DNA of 64,000 nt from Limibacterium fermenti (GTDB lineage Bacteria; Bacteroidota; Bacteroidia; Bacteroidales; Dysgonomonadaceae): contig NZ_CP159486.1 in NCBI RefSeq assembly GCF_041902845.1, positions 3,658,001 through 3,722,000 on the forward strand. The letters run 5' to 3'. Made by a program: the position numbers and the translations under genes. Below, one piece after another: positions 16,958 to 23,910 of the stretch (positions are counted from its first letter, which is position 1; each line of letters opens with the position of its first letter). The notes under the pieces are model-generated. The model saw nothing but the letters and a program-made list of their open reading frames with translations. It did no database searches and had not been told where the DNA came from.

Positions 16958-17661
16958 ATGAAAATGGACATAAAAAAGCAACACGAAAAAAAGCAAGTTG
17001 ATTTTTTTGATAAAATTTCGGATGTATACCCTGAAATACGCCCAGGGTATAATGAAGAAATATACAAAGCAATTTCACAATTTATAGAAACCGGCCCATA
17101 TTATAAAATAGTAGAAATCGGAGCGGGAAATGGAATCGCAACAGAGAGAATAAATGAAATTTGGAACGGAGAGATCACTTTAATCGAGCCAAGTAAAAAA
17201 CTAAGTTATTTGTTAAAGGAACGATTTAAAAACCACAGCAATAAAAAAATCATCAATGAGTATTTTGAAAAGGTTAAGCTTGAAAAAGGTTATTTTGATG
17301 CTATTTTTTCTGCAACCTCCTTTCATTGGTTAGATGGTAAGACCAAATTCAGAAAATATATCAAAAACATACCGGAAATACAAAAGAGAAAAATATTCGT
17401 AAAAGTCAAGATGAGAAAATGGAAAGTCGAAAAAATGAAATCCTAAATAGTCCATTATTTGAGTTGGTAAGCCATAAAATAGTTGAAACAAAAATAGATT
17501 TTACGAGTAACGAATATATAAAACTGCTGAAAACGTTTCCTGACCACTCAACATTCTCTACTACATTTTTCAGAGAAATAGCAGAAATAATTGAAATTCG
17601 TGATAACACAATAAAAATCAAAATAACGACAAATCTTGAGATTGCGAAAAGAATCAACTGA
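16958..17661 (+). pseudogene. SAM-dependent methyltransferase, frameshifted and internally deleted
   Basis: The first part (16958-17390) has an N-terminal methyltransferase fold: FFDKISDVYPEIRPGYNE, motif I VEIGAGNGIATE, and FSATSFHWLDGKTKFRK. Normal relatives (about 250 residues) then have several more strands before IPEIQK, which are missing here, so ~40 codons appear deleted. Near 17390 the frame shifts: the frame with NIRKSQDEKMESRKNEILN continues to 17661 with LFELVSHKIVETK and ends normally. Two lesions make this a pseudogene. It belongs to the decayed strip between the island and lrgB. Confidence 0.75.
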
Positions 17662-17746
17662 ATCTACCCTCAAAAATGTCTCGATTTTACAATTTTCATA
17701 AAACGCAGCACAGTACTTTTGCTCCCATATTTCAGGAACGAAAAAT

Positions 17747-18486
17747 ATGGAGACCGAAATTTCAATTCACAATCTAAGTAAAAGTTATCCGAACGGGACA
17801 AAAGCATTAAAAGACATTCACCTTGAAATCAAAAAAGGAGAGTTTTTCACTCTTTTAGGTCCGAACGGAGCAGGTAAATCCACCCTTATCAAAATCGTAA
17901 CTACTTTACTTCATAAAGATTCAGGCGAATTTTTGATTGGCGGAGTAAATCCTGAACTCGAAAGCGCAACAATTCAAAACTACATCGGTGTCGCCTCGCA
18001 AGACACTGAACTCGACCCGTCGGAGAAAGTAGAAAATGCGCTGGTATTCCAAGGCCGATTATTCGGACTATCAAGAGCAAAAGCCTTTTCGAGAGCCGAA
18101 GGACTTATCTCGCTGTTCCAACTCTTTACCGAAAAAAACAAAAAAGTAAGTGCCCTTTCGGGAGGGAACAAACGAAAACTACATTGCGCGCTAGCTTTGG
18201 TACATCATCCAAAAGTTCTGTTTCTTGATGAACCCACTGTTGGAATGGACCCTTTGGCAAGGGCCAACTTTTGGGATGTCATTAAACAGCTAAATGACAC
18301 ACAAAATTTCGGAATGGCACATTTCGCATTTTCGGTTGGCAGCAAAGAAAACGTCGACACATTGACAAAACAGTTGGAAAACGACGGATACAGTATTGTA
18401 GGAAAACCGAGGACAACAGGAGACACGGATATTACGAAAGTGTGGCGCTTGACCCGGAAAACAATATCGTTAAAATTACAATTTGA
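17747..18486 (+). pseudogene. Chimeric remnant: ABC ATPase N-part joined to VOC-protein C-part
   Basis: Residues ~1-183 are an ABC transporter ATP-binding domain: Walker A GPNGAGKST, signature LSGGNKRK, Walker B VLFLDEPTVGMDP. The ATPase stops before its H-loop. From ~18300 the frame continues into the C-terminal ~50 residues of a VOC/glyoxalase-fold protein (FGMAHFAFSVGSKENVDTL, GYSIVGKPRTTGD). A 2-base insertion (extra AC near 18424) then breaks the frame; the other frame reads GYYESVALDPENNIVKI and stops at 18486. A deletion evidently fused two genes, followed by a frameshift. Neither part should be functional. Confidence 0.8.
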
Positions 18487-18488
18487 AT

Positions 18489-19220
18489 TTAAAACAGCAT
18501 CAATAGTTTTGCCACCGGGATAAGTAAAGCCGTCATTACCCCCATGATACCGATAGCAAGCCCACTAATGGCACCTTCTATTGCACCCATTTCCATTGCT
18601 TTTACCGTCCCTAAAGCATGAGAAGCCGAACCTAACGCCAGGCCTTTGGCGACCTTGCTTTTAATGCCTATTTTACGAAGGACAATGGGCCCGACTAACC
18701 CGCCGAAAATTCCGCAAATCACCACAAACGCCGCCGCTAAAGCAGGAATTCCCCCGGATTTCTCTGCAATACACATCGCGATAGGAGTCGTGACCGATTT
18801 CGGGGCTAATGACGCCGTCAAAATTTTATCGGCTCCCATCCATTTACCCACTAACACGACGCAAACAATTCCGACGACGCTTCCGGCAAAAACAGCAGTG
18901 AGCATCGAGATAACATTTCCTCTTATATACTCCATCTGTTCATAAAGCACATACCCGAGGGCAACCACACTCGGGCCTAACATAAAATTAAGAAAATGCG
19001 TTTGATGATAGAATGTCTGATAATCAATTCCGGTAAATTTGAGAAACGGAATGATCATGACCATCGAGATCAAAAGGGGTTGTAAAAAAGAGAGTTTCGT
19101 CTTTTTATAAATAGACACTCCCAACAAAAACGAACCAAAAACCAATCCAAGCAAAAAGATTTCGCTCGAAACATAGGGACGCACTTTTTCCATCAGCTCA
19201 GGGCTTAAGATTTCTTTCAT
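18489..19220 (-). CDS. lrgB: LrgB/CidB-family membrane protein
   Basis: A 243-residue multi-pass membrane protein of the LrgB family. With LrgA it forms a holin/antiholin-like system linked to murein hydrolase activity, pyruvate or glycolate uptake and cell death in other bacteria. About six to eight hydrophobic segments are visible. Conserved patches include LAPKSVTTPIAM and GSASHALGTVKAMEMG, typical of the family. The start at 19220 (MKEILSPEL) overlaps the lrgA end by 23 bases; an upstream ATG at 19244 would add eight residues. The 3' end nearly touches the VOC remnant on the other strand. Confidence 0.88.
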   Translation of the reverse strand: MKEILSPELMEKVRPYVSSEIFLLGLVFGSFLLGVSIYKKTKLSFLQPLLISMVMIIPFLKFTGIDYQTFYHQTHFLNFMLGPSVVALGYVLYEQMEYIRGNVISMLTAVFAGSVVGIVCVVLVGKWMGADKILTASLAPKSVTTPIAMCIAEKSGGIPALAAAFVVICGIFGGLVGPIVLRKIGIKSKVAKGLALGSASHALGTVKAMEMGAIEGAISGLAIGIMGVMTALLIPVAKLLMLF

Positions 19221-19566
19221 TTTTATGTACTTTTCTTTTTTCAAAAAACTCTTGAATGACGGCTACCGTTATAATCGTAAGAACCGTGCTTACACCAATG
19301 GCCGTAAGAATGACAGAGATGGACTTCGAAAACAGGTCGGAGTATACCATTAGTCCCACTCCTGCCGGCACAAAAAAAATCGCCATGTTCTTTGTAATGA
19401 CGATGGACGCTTCGCGTACGTTTTCGGGATTCAACACGTTGAAGAAAAGCGCCAGAAAAAGCAATATCATTCCAATGACGCTTCCCGGAACAAATTGATG
19501 GATCAGTAAACTGACCAGCTCTCCTATATAATAGAAGAGTAAAATATAAAACAACCCTTTAATCAT
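19198..19566 (-). CDS. lrgA: LrgA/CidA-family holin-like protein
   Basis: A 122-residue protein with four hydrophobic segments. The N-terminus (FYILLFYYIGELVSLLIHQF) and the motif FVPGSVIGMILLFLALF are typical of LrgA/CidA; so is NMAIFFVPAGVGLM. It is translated together with lrgB through a 23-base overlap. A -7 promoter element (19625-19632) and a palindrome (19575-19590) lie just upstream. The role in this organism is inferred from the family. Confidence 0.88.
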   Translation of the reverse strand: MIKGLFYILLFYYIGELVSLLIHQFVPGSVIGMILLFLALFFNVLNPENVREASIVITKNMAIFFVPAGVGLMVYSDLFSKSISVILTAIGVSTVLTIITVAVIQEFFEKRKVHKNERNLKP

Positions 19567-19574
19567 GAGTCTTT

Positions 19575-19590
19575 CCTGTTTGTAAACAGG
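19575..19590. promoter_or_regulatory. Palindrome in the lrgA leader, possible operator
   Basis: CCTGTTTGTAAACAGG: perfect 7-bp arms around GT. It lies 8 bases before the lrgA start and downstream of the predicted transcription start, so a bound repressor or an RNA hairpin could mask the ribosome site. Confidence 0.4.
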
Positions 19591-19624
19591 ACGTTTTAAA
19601 AATTGAGTAACCTAAAATCGCCGG

Positions 19625-19632
19625 CAAAGGTA
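19625..19632 (-). promoter_or_regulatory. -7 promoter element for lrgAB
   Basis: TACCTTTG on the minus strand matches the Bacteroidota -7 consensus TAnnTTTG, 59 bases upstream of lrgA. A clear -33 TTTG was not found. Confidence 0.5.
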
Positions 19633-19727
19633 CGATATTTACCCTGAAAAGAAAGCGAGGAAAAAGTATTTTTGTTTGTTTGAATTTTAAATGCTTTCTT
19701 TGCGCCGAAATCGAAGAAGCATCATTC

Positions 19728-21398
19728 ATGGAATTTTTGGATACGATATTTAAGGAACATTCGGTTATACAAGCTCTCATAGTCATTTCTATGGTATGTG
19801 CCCTGGGACTTGCACTCGGAAAAGTGAAAGTTCGGGGAATATCATTAGGCGTAACGTTTGTTTTCTTTATCGGAATTTTAGCCGGACACTTAGGCCTCAC
19901 CCTCGATGCCCAAATGCTAAACTATGCAGAGAATTTCGGGCTTTTGGTATTTATTTATGCCTTGGGGCTACAGGTCGGCCCGGCATTCTTTTCATCCTGG
20001 GGAAAAAGCGGAATGAAGCTGAATCTGCTGGCTTTATCCGTAGTTTTTGTGGGGATTGGTTTAACATTGATCCTTCAACAGTTTTCAGGCGTTTCCCTCC
20101 CGGATATGGTAGGGATTATGAGTGGGGCGACAACCAACACGCCTATGCTCGGAGCCGCTCAGGAAACCCTTCAGCAAATCAATACAGAGGAATTCAGTAA
20201 GTCGAATATGACACTCGGGCTGGCATTGACTTACCCTTTGGGTATCGTAGGCGTTATCTTCGCTCTAATCGTTATTCGAAAAATGCTTGCAAAACATCTG
20301 CATATCACCAATACAAACGAAGACCGTCGCAATAAGACCGTAATCGTCGGTTTTGAAGTAAACAATCCGGCCATATTCGGCCGCACCATACAAGAAATAG
20401 CCTATCTGATTGCCAAGCATTTTGTCATCTCACGCGTATGGAGAGAGGGAAAGGCTATCGTACCCACTTCTCAAACAATCATACAAGAAGGCGACCACCT
20501 GCTTATTATCACCACCGAAAGTACCGCGGATTTACTATCCGCCATTATCGGGAAAAAAGAAGACCGGGATTGGAACCGGGAAGATATCGATTGGGATAAA
20601 ATCGACAATCAATTGGAGTCGCACCGCATCGTCATAACCCGTCCGGAAATAAATGGAAAGCGTTTGGGTTCGTTACGGCTTCGCAACCTTTACGGCATCA
20701 ATGTCTCCCGTATCCATCGATCGGGAGTGGTTCTGCTACCCACGCCCGATTTGGTTTTATTTATGGGCGACCGGTTGACGGTAGTGGGAGAAGCGAAGGC
20801 AATCTCGAACGTCGAAAAAGTATTGGGAAATGCCGTCAAAAATCTCGACGAGCCCAATTTGGTTTCTGTTTTCGCCGGAATGGTCTTGTCGCTTTTAGTC
20901 GGCTCCATCCCTTTATTCATCCCCGGAATCAGCTCCCCGGTGAAGTTAGGATTGGCGGGAGGCGCCATTGTCGTCGGCATCCTGGTGGGCGCATTCGGTC
21001 CTCGGGTACATATGATTACCTATACGACCATTAGCGCCAACCTTATGTTAAGAGGATTAGGATTATCGACATTCTTAGCATGCTTAGGATTGGATGCGGG
21101 CGTACATTTTTTCGAGACCGTTTTCCGTCCCGAAGGAGCATTATGGATCGGCTTGGGATTTGCCATCACCGTTATTCCGGTGATAATTGTAGGATTCGCA
21201 GCAATTCGTTTTATGAAGATGGATTTCGGGACTATTGCCGGCATGCTTTGTGGCAGTATGGCTAACCCGATGGCATTAAATTACATAAACTCAACCATCG
21301 AGGGCGACTCTCCTTCCGTGGCTTATGCCACCGTATACCCGTTGACCATGTTCTCGCGATTGGTGACCGCACAATTGTTGCTGATGTTGTTTTTATAA
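19728..21398 (+). CDS. AspT/YidE-family putative transporter
   Basis: A 556-residue inner-membrane protein of the aspartate-alanine exchanger family. There are two AspT/YidE duplicated membrane domains (~residues 10-165 and ~385-550), each with about five hydrophobic segments and a GIMSGATTNTPML / GMLCGSMANPMAL signature. Two TrkA_C (RCK_C)-type cytosolic domains lie between them (~residues 205-370). The family exchanges small anions such as aspartate, alanine or succinate; the substrate here is unknown. The start at 19728 (MEFLDTIF) is chosen over 19680 because the conserved sequence begins there. It is transcribed divergently from lrgAB. A 42-bp-period palindrome array begins 12 bases after the stop. 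Confidence 0.85.
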   Translation: MEFLDTIFKEHSVIQALIVISMVCALGLALGKVKVRGISLGVTFVFFIGILAGHLGLTLDAQMLNYAENFGLLVFIYALGLQVGPAFFSSWGKSGMKLNLLALSVVFVGIGLTLILQQFSGVSLPDMVGIMSGATTNTPMLGAAQETLQQINTEEFSKSNMTLGLALTYPLGIVGVIFALIVIRKMLAKHLHITNTNEDRRNKTVIVGFEVNNPAIFGRTIQEIAYLIAKHFVISRVWREGKAIVPTSQTIIQEGDHLLIITTESTADLLSAIIGKKEDRDWNREDIDWDKIDNQLESHRIVITRPEINGKRLGSLRLRNLYGINVSRIHRSGVVLLPTPDLVLFMGDRLTVVGEAKAISNVEKVLGNAVKNLDEPNLVSVFAGMVLSLLVGSIPLFIPGISSPVKLGLAGGAIVVGILVGAFGPRVHMITYTTISANLMLRGLGLSTFLACLGLDAGVHFFETVFRPEGALWIGLGFAITVIPVIIVGFAAIRFMKMDFGTIAGMLCGSMANPMALNYINSTIEGDSPSVAYATVYPLTMFSRLVTAQLLLMLFL

Positions 21399-21410
21399 CT
21401 TTCCGCGGGA

Positions 21411-21632
21411 AAAACAGGTCGGCAGGGCTTTCACAAGGCTTCAAGCAGGTTGCCGACGAGTCGGCAAACAGGTTTTAACCTTAAAAATAGATTTCCGATG
21501 GGTCGGCAGCTTGTTTTCAAGGTTAAAACAGCCCTGCCGACGCATCGGTAGGGCTTTCTTCATCCTGAAAAACGCTTGCCGACCCGTCGGAAAACGTTTT
21601 TCAGACGTGCCAACGAATAGCCGACCGGTCGG
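21411..21632. repeat. 42-bp-period palindrome array 1 (CCGACNNGTCGG)
   Basis: Five palindromes of the type CCGACNNGTCGG start at 21453, 21495, 21537, 21579 and 21621, exactly 42 bp apart. A sixth half-copy (GGTCGG) fits the same register at 21411-21422. Copy 1 extends to TTGCCGAC-GA-GTCGGCAA and copy 5 is GCCGACCGGTCGGC. Flanks of copies 2, 3 and 4 extend into longer stems (for example AGCCCT...AGGGCT around copy 3, TGAAAAACG...CGTTTTTCA around copy 4). The array lies between convergent genes. Because 42 is a multiple of three, the minus strand stays open and would read as a 14-residue repeat (LPTRRQ, LPTHRK, LPMRRQ, FPTGRQ). I regard it as non-coding. Confidence 0.9.
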
Positions 21633-21650
21633 CAAGAAAACAATAAGCTT

Positions 21651-22379
21651 TTAATCGAAAAACCGTTCGGCCTGCTGCAATGAATCAAGCTTTCCCACAT
21701 CCATCAAACGGAAACGGGGAGGGATAAAAGCGGTAATTTTTTCTTTGTTACATAAGGACAGATAGAAATCAATAATGGAAAACTTGTCGGGAAAAGATTT
21801 CATATATCGAAATATTTCGGGACTCAGCACATGAATGCCCGCAAATGCCAGCGGACGGTGTCCTGCAACCTGAAAATAAGGATCGGGCGACTTGATCTCC
21901 CCCGACAGACGATTGATCCATCCGCGTAAATCGCCCCCGGAATCAAAAAGCAGATAACGGGATGTGTTACGTTCACTCACCACGAGCGTCGCCAGGGACT
22001 GTGCGTGCAAATGAGCTTCATAAAGTTGTCCGAGATCGATATCCGAGAGAATATCGACATTATGCACAAGAAATGGCTGACCGTCATCGAAAAATGCAGC
22101 AGCCTTTTTAATGCCTCCTCCCGTATCGAGCAATTTTTCACGTTCGTCGGAGAATTCGATTCGAATACCGAAACTCTTTTGCGATCGGACGAAATCGATA
22201 ACCTGTTCGCCGAAATGATGAATATTGATGATGATTTCATCAAACCCGGCCTGTTTCAGTTTTAATACGACATGTTCCAGAAGGGGCTTTCCGGCAACGG
22301 GCACCAATGCTTTCGGAAGGGTGTCGGTGATGGGTTTCAAACGGGTGCCGAGCCCGGCGGCAAAAATCATTGCTTTCAT
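21651..22379 (-). CDS. Sugar-phosphate nucleotidyltransferase (MurU-like)
   Basis: A 242-residue nucleotidyltransferase. The N-terminal signature AAGLGTRLKPITDTLPKAL and VPVAGKPLLEH bind the nucleotide, and HNVDILSDIDL gives the metal-binding Asp. Length and sequence resemble MurU, which makes UDP-MurNAc from MurNAc-1-phosphate in cell-wall recycling. The upstream gene encodes an AmgK-like sugar kinase, the enzyme that makes MurNAc-1-phosphate in the AmgK/MurU route, which supports this reading. Other hexose-1-phosphate substrates are possible. It is last in a minus-strand operon and preceded by a 101-base spacer with short repeats. Confidence 0.75.
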   Translation of the reverse strand: MKAMIFAAGLGTRLKPITDTLPKALVPVAGKPLLEHVVLKLKQAGFDEIIINIHHFGEQVIDFVRSQKSFGIRIEFSDEREKLLDTGGGIKKAAAFFDDGQPFLVHNVDILSDIDLGQLYEAHLHAQSLATLVVSERNTSRYLLFDSGGDLRGWINRLSGEIKSPDPYFQVAGHRPLAFAGIHVLSPEIFRYMKSFPDKFSIIDFYLSLCNKEKITAFIPPRFRLMDVGKLDSLQQAERFFD

Positions 22380-22384
22380 ATATG

Positions 22385-22465
22385 AATTTGGAGATTAGAG
22401 ATTGGAGACGATAATAAATTACGAATTACTAATGACAAATTACTAATGAGAAATGAGAAATGACG
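22385..22465. repeat. Degenerate short-word repeat before the nucleotidyltransferase gene
   Basis: Imperfect reiteration of GAGATTGGAGAC, AATTACGAATTACTAATGAC and GAGAAATGAGAAATGAC words in the spacer upstream of the MurU-like gene. Similar low-complexity blocks occur before other genes in the window (40276, 54366, 55776). Confidence 0.6.
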
Positions 22466-22480
22466 ACCGGCAACTGAATT

Positions 22481-23908
22481 TCATAGGCGGCTTTTGAACA
22501 ACTGTTCCAGATTCTGTTCCCGATGGATGAGCGTGACTTTCACGCCGAATTTCTTCGAGATATGCTCGGCGACTTTCTGCGCCGCATAAACCGAACGGTG
22601 CTGCCCTCCGGTACATCCGAAGGCAATCATCAAATGCGTGAAATTACGGTCAATATATCGTTTCACGTGATTATCCGTCAGTTTATATACCGAGTCGAGA
22701 TACGCCAATATCTCCCCGTCTTCTTCCAAAAAGCGAATCACCGGTTCATCGAGCCCGGTAACATTATTGAATCGTTCGAATTTTCCAGGGTTGTTAATAG
22801 CCCTGCAATCGAATACATAGCCCCCGCCGTTTCCCGACGGGTCGTTCGGAATTCCTTTTTTAAAAGCAAAACTCACCACGCGCACTTCCAACACCCGTGT
22901 TTGCGTATCGGAGAACTGCTTGAGGCCGGTCATTTCTTGCAGTACCTGCATCAGATAAGGATATTCGTCGAAACCGTCTTTCAACAGCTCCCTGAGATTA
23001 TTCAGAGCAAAAGGGATGCTTTGGATAAAGTGCGGTTTTTTCTCGAAATATCCCCTGAAACCATAAGCGCCCAATACCTGTAACGTGCGGAATAACACAA
23101 ATTGACGCAACTCGGTGATAAATTTCGACTCATCGACTTCCCGATACTTTTTAAGCGAACCGATATAGGTTTGAATAAGTTCGTCGCGCAACTCCGGGGG
23201 GAAATTCGCTTTCGCTTGCCACAGGAAAGACGCCACATCGTAATATACAGGCCCTTTACGGCCACCCTGAAAGTCGATAAAATACGGAACGCCGTCGACC
23301 AGCATCACATTGCGCGACTGAAAATCGCGATACATAAACGTATTTCCCTGATCGTTGAGCAGGTTTCGCGAAAGGCGTTCGAAGTCGTTTTCCAATAAAT
23401 CTTCCTGAAACTCCATCCCGGTCGTTTTCAAGAAATTATATTTGAAATAATTCAAATCCCAATAAACCGAACGATGATTGAATTCGGGTTGCGGATAACA
23501 CACGTTGAAATCGAGCCCCTCGGCTCCCTTCACCTGAAAATCGGCAAGCATGGAAATCGTTTTGTGCAACAGCTCTTTTTCCTCATTGCTGAAAACGCCC
23601 GTCAAGCGTCCGGCATTGATGGCATTGAACAAGATGCCGTCGCCTAAGTCTTCCTGAATATACAGCAACCCGTCGGCTGAAGTAGCAAAGACCTGCGGAA
23701 CATTCAGCCCCTGCTTTTTAAAGTGGTCGGACAAGGAGATAAAAGCACGGTTCTCCGGAAGCGATTGTCCCTGTACTCCGATAATCGAAACATCGTCTTG
23801 CGTCAAGCGGTAATAACGCCTGTTGGATCCCGACGACGGTAACGCTTCGATTTTCGGACTCGATTTGCCCGAATGTTTGGTAAATAATTCGATCAATCTT
23901 TGCATCAT
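22481..23908 (-). CDS. AmgK-like sugar kinase fused to RapZ C-terminal domain
   Basis: A 475-residue two-domain protein. Residues ~1-330 are an aminoglycoside-phosphotransferase-fold kinase: GSNRRYYRL near the N-terminus, catalytic loop MYRDFQSRNVML, metal-binding YFIDFQGG. It resembles AmgK, the anomeric MurNAc/GlcNAc kinase. Residues ~335-475 match the C-terminal domain of RapZ: SFAFKKGIPNDPSGNGGGYV, DCRAINNPG, and the anion-binding GCTGGQHRSV. In E. coli that domain binds GlcN6P and small RNAs to control amino-sugar synthesis. The fusion suggests a kinase with a sugar-phosphate sensing module. It lies 2 bases after nadE and before the MurU-like gene. Confidence 0.82.
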   Translation of the reverse strand: MMQRLIELFTKHSGKSSPKIEALPSSGSNRRYYRLTQDDVSIIGVQGQSLPENRAFISLSDHFKKQGLNVPQVFATSADGLLYIQEDLGDGILFNAINAGRLTGVFSNEEKELLHKTISMLADFQVKGAEGLDFNVCYPQPEFNHRSVYWDLNYFKYNFLKTTGMEFQEDLLENDFERLSRNLLNDQGNTFMYRDFQSRNVMLVDGVPYFIDFQGGRKGPVYYDVASFLWQAKANFPPELRDELIQTYIGSLKKYREVDESKFITELRQFVLFRTLQVLGAYGFRGYFEKKPHFIQSIPFALNNLRELLKDGFDEYPYLMQVLQEMTGLKQFSDTQTRVLEVRVVSFAFKKGIPNDPSGNGGGYVFDCRAINNPGKFERFNNVTGLDEPVIRFLEEDGEILAYLDSVYKLTDNHVKRYIDRNFTHLMIAFGCTGGQHRSVYAAQKVAEHISKKFGVKVTLIHREQNLEQLFKSRL

Positions 23909-23910
23909 TT

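Noticed and set aside
21411..21632. CRISPR array
   Set aside because: The repeated part is only a 12-18-bp palindrome with point differences, the spacing is 42 bp overall, the intervening sequence is itself weakly repeated, and no cas genes are present.
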